Of a stretch of 8,866 nucleotides of DNA, positions 1-6,789 are shown one piece after another. The notes under the pieces are model-generated. The model was not told the origin of the DNA and did not search any database. It saw only the letters and a list, made by a program, of their open reading frames with translations. Source of the DNA: Clostridia bacterium (lineage in GTDB: Bacteria; Bacillota; Clostridia; Christensenellales; Aristaeellaceae). Made by a program: the position numbers and the translations under genes. Where the stretch lies: the NCBI GenBank assembly GCA_017458865.1, contig JAFSZW010000558.1:1-8866 (forward strand), given 5' to 3'. How positions within the stretch are numbered: position 1 is the stretch's first letter; every line of letters starts with the position of its first letter.

Positions 1-489
1 TATCTGACGGAGATGAAACCGGATGCCGTCATCATGGTCGGCCAGGCAGGCGGACGGGCAGCCATTACGCTCGAGAAGGTGGCGATTAACTGGATGGATG
101 CTGAGATTCCGGATGGTGCCAACTGTCAGTTTTCAGGTGTGCCCATTAATCCGGCAGGCAAAACAGCCTATTTCGCGACGCTGCCCATTAAGCGCATGAG
201 ACGGGCAATGATGGATCAGGGTATCCCGGCTGAGATTTCCTACAGTGCCGGCACGTATGTCTGCAACAGTTCCATGTATCACCTGATGGAGCTGATTGAA
301 ATGCACAGTCCCAAAACGCTCGGCGGCTTTGTCCATGTGCCGTACCTGTGCCAACAGGCAGCAGCATTGCATCCGGTGGCGCCATCGCTGTCGCTTGATA
401 CGATCGTTGACGGTCTTATAACGATCGCAAAGATCTCTTTTGTGTATCGTGGGGAAGATATCGAAGATCCGGCAGGCGTTACCTGCTGA
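1..489 (+). CDS. pcp: Pyroglutamyl-peptidase I (pyrrolidone-carboxylate peptidase), 5' end missing
   Basis: Cytoplasmic cysteine peptidase of family C15 that removes N-terminal pyroglutamate from peptides. The reading frame is open from base 1, so the gene starts before the window; 162 codons remain and about 54-56 N-terminal residues are missing compared with the usual length of about 215. Visible motifs (numbered from the first residue seen) are VGQAGGR at 13-19, the catalytic Glu at 25 in ITLEKVAIN, the catalytic Cys at 88 in AGTYVCN, and the catalytic His at 112 in GGFVHVPY. The spacings of 63 and 24 residues equal those between Glu81, Cys144 and His168 of the Bacillus amyloliquefaciens enzyme. 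PSLSLD near the C-terminus is also typical. The triad is intact, so the enzyme is probably active. The gene converges on the DUF1858 gene. Family assignment is nearly certain; the true start cannot be seen. Confidence 0.95.
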   Translation, partial: YLTEMKPDAVIMVGQAGGRAAITLEKVAINWMDAEIPDGANCQFSGVPINPAGKTAYFATLPIKRMRRAMMDQGIPAEISYSAGTYVCNSSMYHLMELIEMHSPKTLGGFVHVPYLCQQAAALHPVAPSLSLDTIVDGLITIAKISFVYRGEDIEDPAGVTC

Positions 490-544
490 TCCCGATTCCA
501 ACTGCGATTGTCCTGCCAGAGATGCTGTACCCTGACACTTGGGT

Positions 545-581
545 AAAAAGAAAGGTGTCCTGGACATGTGTCCGGACACCT
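545..581 (-). terminator. Rho-independent terminator of the DUF1858 gene
   Basis: A perfect 8-bp stem (arms 553-560 and 574-581, AGGTGTCC/GGACACCT) encloses a second 4-bp GGAC/GTCC stem (562-565 and 570-573) with a 4-nt loop and one bulged T. On the minus strand the stem is followed at once by a T-rich run (TTTCTTTTT, bases 553 to 545). It lies 20 bp past the DUF1858 stop. On the plus strand no T-run follows, so it is at best a weak terminator for pcp. Confidence 0.85.
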
Positions 582-601
582 GCAGGAGTTGAGAAAACGG
601 A

Positions 602-832
602 TCAGGCCTTGACGTCTTCTTTTTCAAGGATCCAGTTGTTCACGAAATCAAGCACCTCATCGGCGTTGAGACCGTGAACCATTGCGGCCTGCTCAAGGCT
701 TTCGCCCTGCGCGGAGGGGCAGCCGACGCAGCCCATGCCGCAGGCCATAAGGGCATACATGGCCGAGGGATATTTATGAATGATCTCGCCCATGGTCATA
801 TCTTTTGTAATAAACTGAGCATTTTCAGCCAT
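602..832 (-). CDS. DUF1858 / hybrid-cluster-protein-associated redox disulfide domain protein
   Basis: Small 76-residue cytoplasmic protein, essentially a single DUF1858 domain. It begins after about a 10-residue tail with TMGEIIHKYP, followed by ACGMGCVGCPSA, which holds three cysteines (about 31, 35 and 38) in a CxxxCxxC pattern, and ends with ADEVLDFVNNWI. In this family the cysteines are thought to form a redox-active disulfide or cluster-related site, and the genes often sit beside hybrid cluster protein; the exact reaction is not known. An ATG 13 codons further upstream (871) is less likely, because it lies upstream of the transcription start predicted from the promoter at 872-900. The start at 832 has GGAGGT 9 nt before it. 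No hybrid cluster protein gene is present here. It is a one-gene transcript with its own promoter and terminator. Confidence 0.88.
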   Translation of the reverse strand: MAENAQFITKDMTMGEIIHKYPSAMYALMACGMGCVGCPSAQGESLEQAAMVHGLNADEVLDFVNNWILEKEDVKA

Positions 833-871
833 TTTGAATGTACCTCCAGGGGGTTTGAATTTTACTGTCAT

Positions 872-900
872 ATATTATCACAAGGCAGTTGAAAATACAA
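872..900 (-). promoter_or_regulatory. Sigma-A-type promoter for the DUF1858 gene
   Basis: Read on the minus strand: -35 TTGTAT (900-895), a 17-nt spacer, and -10 TAATAT (877-872), with TGA directly before it, giving an extended -10. The predicted transcription start is near 865, leaving a leader of about 33 nt to the ATG at 832. The -35 overlaps a weaker plus-strand -10-like TACAAT (896-901) that could serve the divergent SGNH gene; no convincing plus-strand -35 was found. Confidence 0.6.
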
Positions 901-964
901 TCCGAAGGAAAGAAAAGTCCACAGGGTCAGTAGCAACTCGTGAGGGAAGGGGGATGATCAGGCA

Positions 965-1987
965 ATGCACAGATGGTGCCGGGGAACGCTCCTTGGGTTA
1001 CTTGCCCTTCTGATACTTGTGATCGGCATTGTGGTGTTTGTGGATCCATATGAGATCTACCACAAAGCGCTGTTTTACATCCCCACATTCCGCAGTGAGA
1101 CCCAGAGCTACAGCAATGCGGGCGTTGCAAAGTCATTTTCGTATGACAGCGTGATTATCGGCTCCTCCGTCACGGAAAACAGCAAACCCAGCCTTTATGA
1201 GGCGGCACTGGGCGGCTCATTTGTCAAGCTGTGCATGAACGGCGGGACCGCCATGGATCATGCAAAGATGCTGGACATTGCATTCAGACGGCATACGATA
1301 CGGCGCGTGGTGTATGGCGTGGACGTCTTTGCGTATCCGGTTTACTGGACAAATCAGAAGATGCGCACGCCGGACTATCTCTATGATGAGAACATTCTGA
1401 ATGATGTCAGCTACTGGTTTAACCAGGATATCATCTTCAAGGAGATTCCCAATGCCTTTCGGAATATCGGCCAGGGGGATGAGGCAAACATCAGGGACTG
1501 GATGTATGCATGGGATCCGCCGGAACTGCCGTCTCCGTCCGACCTGCAGGTGGTCGTGAAGGATCCGCTGCCAGCACAGCATGCCTCCAGGATGGAGCTC
1601 ATTGATATGAACATTGAGCACAACCTGGTCCGCTTTATTGAGGCCCATCCGGAGACGCAATTCGATCTCTTTTTCCCGCCGTATGCACTCAGTTACTGGC
1701 GGAATCAGATGAACCACGGGGACTTTGAGGCGGATGCGGAGTGCCGGAACCGAATTATTGAGGCGGTTATAGGGTATCCGAATGTCCGGATATATGATTT
1801 TGCACTGAAACTTGACTGGATAACGGAATATGCCCATTATTACGATTACAGGCACTATACATCTGTTGTCAATGACGCCATGGCACAGGCCATTGCCGAT
1901 GGGGTAATGCGTATTGATTCGATAGAGGAAGGTCACGATAATACAGATCAGCTCAGAGCGCTGGCGCTGGACAGCTCTGTTCCGTGA
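965..1987 (+). CDS. Membrane-anchored SGNH/DltD-like hydrolase or acyltransferase-like protein
   Basis: A 340-residue protein with an uncleaved signal anchor (hydrophobic about 9-27, followed by DPY) and an extracellular domain. Visible SGNH-type features are SVIIGSSVTEN at about 62-72 (block I, Ser68 the likely nucleophile), KLCMNGGTAMD at about 89-99, VVYGVDVFAYP at about 115-125, LFFPPYALSYW at about 235-245, and the C-terminal DYRH at 294-297, matching the catalytic Asp-x-x-His of this fold. DltD and AlgX-type relatives transfer or remove acyl groups on surface polymers; the substrate here is unknown. AAGGGGG lies 11 nt before the start, a slightly long spacing. An overlapping ATG at 954 is in another frame and soon stops. 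The gene is monocistronic or weakly linked to recQ, which has its own promoter. The fold is well supported; the function is inference. Confidence 0.72.
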   Translation: MHRWCRGTLLGLLALLILVIGIVVFVDPYEIYHKALFYIPTFRSETQSYSNAGVAKSFSYDSVIIGSSVTENSKPSLYEAALGGSFVKLCMNGGTAMDHAKMLDIAFRRHTIRRVVYGVDVFAYPVYWTNQKMRTPDYLYDENILNDVSYWFNQDIIFKEIPNAFRNIGQGDEANIRDWMYAWDPPELPSPSDLQVVVKDPLPAQHASRMELIDMNIEHNLVRFIEAHPETQFDLFFPPYALSYWRNQMNHGDFEADAECRNRIIEAVIGYPNVRIYDFALKLDWITEYAHYYDYRHYTSVVNDAMAQAIADGVMRIDSIEEGHDNTDQLRALALDSSVP

Positions 1988-2099
1988 ATGCGGACGCATA
2001 CGCTGCAGCACATGGATTCAGGTCTGAGCAAATCTGGGAAGACTGCCTTGTTATGCTTTGTGTCAAACTGACAATCTACAGTAGCTGATTTGTCTTTTG

Positions 2100-2116
2100 T
2101 TTGTAATTTTTACAAA
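2100..2116. repeat. AT-rich inverted repeat upstream of the recQ promoter
   Basis: Perfect 7-bp arms, TTTGTAA (2100-2106) and TTACAAA (2110-2116), around TTT. It lies 31 bp upstream of the recQ -35 box. It could be a protein-binding site or a weak end for the SGNH transcript, but the stem is too AT-rich for a convincing terminator. In the rest of the 1988-2147 gap I see only very short inverted repeats (ATGCG/CGCAT at 1988-1999 and TGTCA/TGACA at 2061-2073). Confidence 0.4.
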
Positions 2117-2147
2117 TGATGAACTTTTATTTTGTCATCTGCACATG

Positions 2148-2176
2148 TTGATTTCGTGCTAATGATTATGTATAAT
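2148..2176 (+). promoter_or_regulatory. Sigma-A-type promoter for recQ
   Basis: -35 TTGATT (2148-2153), exactly 17 nt, then a consensus -10 TATAAT (2171-2176). The predicted transcription start is near 2183, giving a recQ leader of only about 35 nt. This is the best promoter in the window and probably also drives the downstream GT-C gene. Confidence 0.8.
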
Positions 2177-2197
2177 AGTAATTTGCAGGAATTTAAC

Positions 2198-2251
2198 ATG
2201 AAAGGAAGAAATAATTCATGCCTACCATGGCGCAGGCTGAAGCGACACTAA
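2198..2251 (+). CDS. Possible 17-residue upstream ORF overlapping the recQ start
   Basis: ATG at 2198 is preceded by AGGA (2187-2190) at 7-nt spacing and reads 17 codons (MKGRNNSCLPWRRLKRH) to a TAA at 2249-2251. It is out of frame with recQ, whose ATG at 2218 falls inside it. The peptide is basic and has no recognised family. Its position could lower or couple recQ translation, but it could equally be chance, as the leader is purine-rich. Confidence 0.22.
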   Translation: MKGRNNSCLPWRRLKRH

Positions 2252-4056
2252 AAACGGTTTATGGCTATGACGAGTTTCGCGAAGGACAGAGGGAATCTGT
2301 CGGCGCGCTTGTCCGGGGAAAAGATGTTCTGGCCATTATGCCTACAGGTGCAGGAAAATCACTGTGCTATCAGATACCGGCTATTATTTCCAGTGGGATT
2401 ACGCTTGTCATATCTCCATTGATTTCCCTGATGAAGGATCAGGTAAGTGCGTTACACCAGTTGGATGTGAAAGCTGCGTATATCAACAGCACACTTACCA
2501 ATAAACAACAGTTGATGGCACTTGAAAATGCCAAAAAGGGCATGTATAAGATCATATACATTGCCCCGGAACGCCTGAATTCGGAAGGATTCATGGATTT
2601 TGCCGTTCATGCGAAGATTTCGCATGTCATTGTTGATGAGGCGCACTGCGTCTCTCAGTGGGGGCAGGATTTTCGACCGGCTTATCTGAATATAGCACCG
2701 TTCATTGCGAGTCTCAAGAAGCGGCCGGTCGTCGGCGCATTTACTGCGACGGCTACGCTTGCAGTGCAGAAGGATATCATCCGGCTGCTTGAACTGCACG
2801 AGCCGAAAAAGATCCTTACGGGATTTGATCGGCCCAACCTCTTCTTTGAGGTGATGCGTCCATCGGACCGGGATGCAGCGCTGCTGAACTACGTGATCAA
2901 GCATGCCGGGCAAAGCGGCATTGTTTACTGCGTGACAAGGCGAGCGGTAGAGGAAATATCCGAGATGCTGAAGGCCAACGGCATTGAGTGTGTCAGGTAT
3001 CACGCAGGTCTTTCGGATGATGAACGGACACAGGCGCAGGAAGACTTTATTAATGACAGGATTCCGGTCATTGTCGCGACCAATGCCTTTGGCATGGGCA
3101 TAGACAAGTCAAACGTTTCCTTTGTGGTGCACTACCAGATGCCGAAAGATCTGGAGAGCTACTATCAGGAAGCGGGACGTGCCGGACGGGACGGTGAACC
3201 GGCAGACTGCTGTCTGCTCTATATGGCGCAGGATATTCCGCTGGCCAATTATCTGATCGAGCATTCGCTCGACAGCTCGGCGCTGGATATTGAAACAGCC
3301 CGGAATGTGCGGGCACAGGCCGAGGAGCGGCTTCGTCAGATGGTGTATTACTGCACTGGGCGCGGATGTCTTCGCAATCGGATTCTTTCCTACTTTGGTG
3401 AGGCAACGACGGAAACATACTGCGGCAACTGTTCCGCATGTCTGGCGGCAAAAGGCGAGCAGGATGTGACCCGCGAGGCGGGCCAGATTGTCTCTCTTGT
3501 CATGGCCCTTAATGGACGATATGGCAGGACAATGGTGGCAAGCATTCTGTCAGGCAAGCAAAATGAGCGGATTATCTCAGCCGGACTCAATGAGCACAGT
3601 GCATTTGGTGCACTGGCAGCCATGGGTGAGGGAAATATTTACGCGATCATTGACGAGCTGATTGCCAGCGATGTTCTCGCTCAGACGAGCGGGGAGTATC
3701 CCTGCCTGATCGCTGGCCATTATGCGAAAGATGTTCTGAGCGGTGACTGGCCGGTCCGGATCCCGATTGACCGGGGCGGACAGGAAGTGCCGATTCCCAA
3801 GCATAAGGAAGAGGAAAGTGAGGCACTGTTCCGTATCCTGTCAAAGCTCCGCCTTGCCATTGCCAGAGAACAGCGCGTGCCGCCCTTTGTCATCTTCTCC
3901 AATGCCACACTTAAGGATATGGCAAGGCGCAAACCGCGGAACCGCAGCGAGATGCTGCGCGTAAACGGCGTAGGCGAAAACAAGATGCGCAGATACGGTG
4001 ATACGTTTCTGACGACGATTTCATTCTATTTAATGAAGACGGAAAACGGAGCGTAA
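2218..4056 (+). CDS. recQ: ATP-dependent 3'-5' DNA helicase RecQ
   Basis: A 612-residue superfamily 2 helicase that unwinds DNA during recombination and replication repair. In order: helicase motif I MPTGAGKS (41-48), motif II DEAH (140-143), the aromatic-rich loop SQWGQDFRP (146-154), motif III GAFTATAT, motif IV region GIVYC (234-238), motif V VATNAFGMGID, motif VI YYQEAGRAGRDG (315-326). A zinc-binding RQC part follows with Cys384, Cys402, Cys405 and Cys408, then a winged-helix region to about 510 and an HRDC domain at about 533-608. The length is that of full bacterial RecQ and every motif is intact. AAAGGAAG ends 9 nt before the ATG. The aromatic loop has Gln where E. coli has His, which I believe is common in Firmicutes. 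The next gene starts 53 bp after the stop. Confidence 0.97.
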   Translation: MPTMAQAEATLKTVYGYDEFREGQRESVGALVRGKDVLAIMPTGAGKSLCYQIPAIISSGITLVISPLISLMKDQVSALHQLDVKAAYINSTLTNKQQLMALENAKKGMYKIIYIAPERLNSEGFMDFAVHAKISHVIVDEAHCVSQWGQDFRPAYLNIAPFIASLKKRPVVGAFTATATLAVQKDIIRLLELHEPKKILTGFDRPNLFFEVMRPSDRDAALLNYVIKHAGQSGIVYCVTRRAVEEISEMLKANGIECVRYHAGLSDDERTQAQEDFINDRIPVIVATNAFGMGIDKSNVSFVVHYQMPKDLESYYQEAGRAGRDGEPADCCLLYMAQDIPLANYLIEHSLDSSALDIETARNVRAQAEERLRQMVYYCTGRGCLRNRILSYFGEATTETYCGNCSACLAAKGEQDVTREAGQIVSLVMALNGRYGRTMVASILSGKQNERIISAGLNEHSAFGALAAMGEGNIYAIIDELIASDVLAQTSGEYPCLIAGHYAKDVLSGDWPVRIPIDRGGQEVPIPKHKEEESEALFRILSKLRLAIAREQRVPPFVIFSNATLKDMARRKPRNRSEMLRVNGVGENKMRRYGDTFLTTISFYLMKTENGA

Positions 4057-4061
4057 CCAGG

Positions 4062-4078
4062 TGCGGCACTGCGCCGCA
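4062..4078 (+). other. Intercistronic stem-loop between recQ and the GT-C gene
   Basis: TGCGGC (4062-4067), 5-nt loop, GCCGCA (4073-4078): a perfect GC-rich 6-bp hairpin starting 5 nt after the recQ stop codon. No T-run follows, so it is unlikely to terminate. It may stabilise the 3' end of the recQ message or set the ratio of the two genes. Confidence 0.5.
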
Positions 4079-4109
4079 GGATGAGTGAACGCACAGAGGT
4101 GATTGCATA

Positions 4110-5519
4110 ATGCCGAGGAAGAACCAGCTGAGAGTTCTGGAACTGTTCTGCATGGCGCTTTTTCTGATCACATTCGTGAGTCAGAGTTCACCTCTGTACC
4201 CGCTCAATACCTGGGATGATGCAAACTGTCTGCTGACGGTAGGCCGTGCCATGCGTGCAGGGACAGTGCTGTATAAAGAAATATATGAACAAAAGGGTCC
4301 GACGCTGTATTTGATTCACGCACTGGCGGCATTTATCAGCGACAGGAGTTTCTTTGGGGTATACCTCTTTGAAATTGCTGCCTGTTTTCTGACGCTGCTT
4401 GCCGCATACAGAGTCTGTGCCCGTAAAGGTCACACGCCAATCATGCCTGTGGCCTTTTTTGGCGCCATCACGTATGCATCCTTCTCATTTTCAAGGGGAG
4501 ACAGTGCAGAGGAGTTCTGCCTGCCCTGCCTGATGGCGCTGCTGATGCTCGCAGATGACCCTGCGACGGTCAGTGGGGATACCGTCTCATTCTGGCGGCT
4601 CTTCCTGATGGGCCTTCTGTCCGGGATTATCGGGACGATAAAGTTCACCATATTAGGTGTGTCGATTGGCATATGCCTGTACATTGCGTTCCGTCTTCTG
4701 CCGCGGCATCCGATTAAACTGATTAAGGCAGCCGGCAGTTTTCTTGTTGGCATGCTGATCCCTGTCATAGCATGGCTCTGCTATTTCGCATCGAAGGATG
4801 CGCTGCAGGACTTCTATACGGCCTATATTCACAACAACATCTTCCTGTATGCAGGCGACCATGGGACGCTGCGTGACAGCCTTTCCATGATTCTGGGAAA
4901 CTGGATCTGGCTCTTCCTGCTGATCCCCGCCGTAGCCGGTGCGGTTTCAGAGCGGAACATGGCAATCCTATTTCCATTACTGGTCCAGGGTGCGGTGCTC
5001 ATTCTGGGCGGACGAATGTGGTTTTATACGCTGCTTGTGCTGACACCGTTTGCGGTATTTGGCCTCAGATCGCTGCTTCCGCTGTCAGGGAACCTTTTGC
5101 GGCCCAAATGGGTGCAGGCAGCCGCCTCCCTTATTACACTGCTTCTTGCTGCATGGTTTACACCCAATGCCTCCATGCGCTTTGTGCCGGTCAGGGATAC
5201 GGCACAGGGCAGGCTTTGCGCCGAGATGGAGCAGGGTGCATCCTTCCTCCAGTACAGCCATCTGGATGATGGCCTGTATCTGCTGCTTGATACGCTTCCT
5301 CAGGAAAAGTTCTTTGTGAGCCTGAACGTGGTGTATCCTAAGATGCACGAGGAGCTCAATCGGTACCTGGATGAGGGAATCCCGCAGTATGTGCTGATCA
5401 CCTGGCGGATGCTCCCGGAGCGCTTTGATAAATACAGTCAGATTGATTATGCCAACAGCTATGACGTCTTTACGAAGACGACAAAGGACTTCTTCCTGTA
5501 TGAGCGGGTAGATCAGTAA
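4110..5519 (+). CDS. Multi-pass GT-C fold (PMT/GT39-like) membrane glycosyltransferase
   Basis: A 469-residue integral membrane protein. A first helix (about 8-26) leads to an outside loop with NTWDDANCLLTVGRAM (33-48); the acidic pair Asp36-Asp37 sits where GT-C enzymes have the metal- or donor-phosphate-contacting acidic motif. YKEIYEQKGPTLYLIHAL (55-72) and SRGDSAEEFCLP (128-139) also resemble the bacterial PMT-like family. Hydrophobic stretches follow at about 82-102, 112-128, 137-148, 163-195, 207-226, 263-279, 285-300, 304-318 and 336-350, then a roughly 115-residue soluble C-terminal domain. Such enzymes transfer a sugar from a polyprenyl-phosphate donor to a glycan, lipid or protein outside the membrane; donor and acceptor are unknown here. 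GAGGTGA lies 7 nt before the ATG. It is probably co-transcribed with recQ. Family is well supported; substrate is not. Confidence 0.75.
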   Translation: MPRKNQLRVLELFCMALFLITFVSQSSPLYPLNTWDDANCLLTVGRAMRAGTVLYKEIYEQKGPTLYLIHALAAFISDRSFFGVYLFEIAACFLTLLAAYRVCARKGHTPIMPVAFFGAITYASFSFSRGDSAEEFCLPCLMALLMLADDPATVSGDTVSFWRLFLMGLLSGIIGTIKFTILGVSIGICLYIAFRLLPRHPIKLIKAAGSFLVGMLIPVIAWLCYFASKDALQDFYTAYIHNNIFLYAGDHGTLRDSLSMILGNWIWLFLLIPAVAGAVSERNMAILFPLLVQGAVLILGGRMWFYTLLVLTPFAVFGLRSLLPLSGNLLRPKWVQAAASLITLLLAAWFTPNASMRFVPVRDTAQGRLCAEMEQGASFLQYSHLDDGLYLLLDTLPQEKFFVSLNVVYPKMHEELNRYLDEGIPQYVLITWRMLPERFDKYSQIDYANSYDVFTKTTKDFFLYERVDQ

Positions 5520-5535
5520 AAATCAGATGCTGATC
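5511..5535 (+). terminator. Weak inverted repeat spanning the GT-C stop codon
   Basis: GATCAG (5511-5516) and CTGATC (5530-5535) can pair around a 13-nt loop, followed by a pyrimidine-rich stretch (CCCTCTTTCC). The stem is short and there is no proper T-run. If the recQ transcript ends before the Ldh_2 gene, the ending is either here or at the stronger hairpin 5664-5688. I am not sure this is a terminator. Confidence 0.2.
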
Positions 5536-5555
5536 ATGCCCTCTTTCCTGTGAGG

Positions 5556-5688
5556 AGACGGTCTTTGGTGAATCGTCTGATGCGGCGTAGCATAAAGATG
5601 CCCACTTCTCAGAATAAAAGAGAGACGCATCAATGGACGCTGATCTGATAATAACAACAATATGCCGGGGATGTGCAATATCCCCGGC
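5556..5688 (+). promoter_or_regulatory. Structured leader upstream of the Ldh_2 gene with a strong hairpin
   Basis: The gap 5520-5712 holds no gene. The main element is a perfect 9-bp GC-rich stem, GCCGGGGAT (5664-5672) and ATCCCCGGC (5680-5688), with a 7-nt loop, ending 12 nt before the Shine-Dalgarno of the next gene. Upstream, AGACG (5556-5560) can pair with CGTCT (5574-5578), or TGATGCG (5578-5584) with CGCATCA (5626-5632); the two share base 5578 and so compete. A possible -10 (GATAAT, 5647-5652) has no good -35. The hairpin lacks a real T-run (TGCTTGTC follows). It could be a weak terminator of the previous operon, an attenuator, or an mRNA-stabilising 5' structure. I could not match it to a known riboswitch. 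Confidence 0.4.
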
Positions 5689-5712
5689 TGCTTGTCAATA
5701 GGGAGAAAATGT

Positions 5713-6789
5713 ATGGTTAAGGTTTGCCCGGATGCACTTGAGTCCTTCTTTGTTTCTGTGTTTGAGGCGGAGGGCTTTTCAGGTGCTCAGAGCCGGGAGA
5801 TTGCGGATGTACTGCTGACTGCGGATCTGTTTGGAATCGAAAGTCATGGCGCCCAGCGTCTCATGTACTATCATCAGAACATCGCATCCGGCAGCGTGTC
5901 GGTTGGCTCGGAGCTGGAAATCCTGAGCGAAACACCGGTTTCAGCGTTGATTGACGGACACTTTGGCATGGGACAGTGTGTCTCGGTCTTTGCAATGAGA
6001 CTTGCAATTGAAAAGGCGAAACAGTCGGGCGTAGGACTTGTCTCGGTCCGGAATTCATCCCACTTCGGCATTGCCGGTTATTACACCCGGATGGCACTGC
6101 AGGAAGGGCTGGCAGCATTTGCAATGACCAATACAGGTCCGATTATGGTGCCGACCTTTGGCGCCCAGATGATGCTTGGAACAAATCCCATCGCGTTTGC
6201 GATGCCGGCGGATCCATATCCGCTCTGGTTTGATGCATCGACAACCGTGGTGACACTCGGGAAGGTTGAACTGTATTCAAAGCTGGGCAGACAGATGCCA
6301 AATGGGTGGGTCATAGATGCAGAGGGCCGGGAAATGCCGGATGCAGCCCGTGCCAATTCGTCCATTCTGAACGGTGAACCGGGCGGTATTCTGCCGCTTG
6401 GCGGTGCCGGGGAACTGAACAGCGGTCACAAGGGATATGGGCTTGCACTCATGGTTGAGGCCCTGACAGGCGTTTTATCCGGCGGGCTGATATCGCCTGA
6501 AATGGAAGGGCCGCATGGCGATCATACCGCGCATTTTTTCATGGCGTTTGATCCCGCCATGTTTGGCGAGCCGGCGCAGATTCGTGCCCGTCTTTCTGAG
6601 TATCTTTGCATGTTGAGAGAGAGCGATAAGCTGCCGGGACAGTCACGAATCTATACGCCGGGCGAAAAGGCCTGGTCGCACATGAAACTGTGCGAAAAAG
6701 CCGGCATCCGGATTGATGATGCGACATGGACGGAAATGAACACAATTGCTCAAATGCTCAATGTGGATATGCCGGCAGTTATGGCCTGA
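5713..6789 (+). CDS. Ldh_2 family NAD(P)-dependent malate/L-lactate-type dehydrogenase
   Basis: A 358-residue cytoplasmic oxidoreductase of the malate/L-lactate dehydrogenase family COG2055 (Ldh_2 fold), which interconverts 2-hydroxy and 2-oxo acids; members use malate, lactate, sulfolactate, ureidoglycolate or diketogulonate. Visible motifs: IESHGAQRL (42-50) with catalytic-region His45, VRNSSHFGIAGYY (112-124) with His117, MLGTNPIAFAMP (154-165), WFDASTTVVTLGKVE (172-186), PLGG (228-231) and GHKGYGLAL (238-246). The substrate cannot be read from sequence. GGGAG (5701-5705) lies 7 nt before the chosen ATG; an in-frame ATG 17 codons earlier (5662) would translate through the hairpin at 5664-5688 and lacks a ribosome binding site. 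Length is typical for the family. The gene converges on the beta-helix gene 45 bp away. Confidence 0.88.
   Translation: MVKVCPDALESFFVSVFEAEGFSGAQSREIADVLLTADLFGIESHGAQRLMYYHQNIASGSVSVGSELEILSETPVSALIDGHFGMGQCVSVFAMRLAIEKAKQSGVGLVSVRNSSHFGIAGYYTRMALQEGLAAFAMTNTGPIMVPTFGAQMMLGTNPIAFAMPADPYPLWFDASTTVVTLGKVELYSKLGRQMPNGWVIDAEGREMPDAARANSSILNGEPGGILPLGGAGELNSGHKGYGLALMVEALTGVLSGGLISPEMEGPHGDHTAHFFMAFDPAMFGEPAQIRARLSEYLCMLRESDKLPGQSRIYTPGEKAWSHMKLCEKAGIRIDDATWTEMNTIAQMLNVDMPAVMA

Noticed and set aside
146..154. Nothing mobile or repeat-like found despite the request for a hidden system
   Set aside because: I looked for direct repeats, attachment-site-like repeats, transposase motifs and CRISPR-like spacing over the whole window and found none; coordinates are only a placeholder.
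133..627. 164-residue minus-strand reading frame antisense to pcp
   Set aside because: It is the complement of a well-recognised pcp and crosses the terminator and the end of the DUF1858 gene.
1217..2011. 264-residue minus-strand reading frame antisense to the SGNH gene
   Set aside because: It is opposite a gene with recognisable catalytic motifs, has no family resemblance and is best explained as a shadow frame.
5551..5630. Similarity of GAGGAGA ... CTTCTCAGAATAAAAGAGAGA to parts of the glycine riboswitch
   Set aside because: The conserved core (GCCGAAGG and CTCTCAGGxAAAAGGAC) is not reproduced, and only a single partial aptamer could be drawn.
5638..5660. CTGATCTGATAAT resembles the 3' part of a TPP riboswitch
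   Set aside because: The required upstream GGGGTGC and CTGAGA segments are absent, so this is probably chance.
5662..5712. Earlier in-frame start for the Ldh_2 gene
   Set aside because: It would encode the strong hairpin, has no ribosome binding site, and the start at 5713 has GGGAG at 7-nt spacing.
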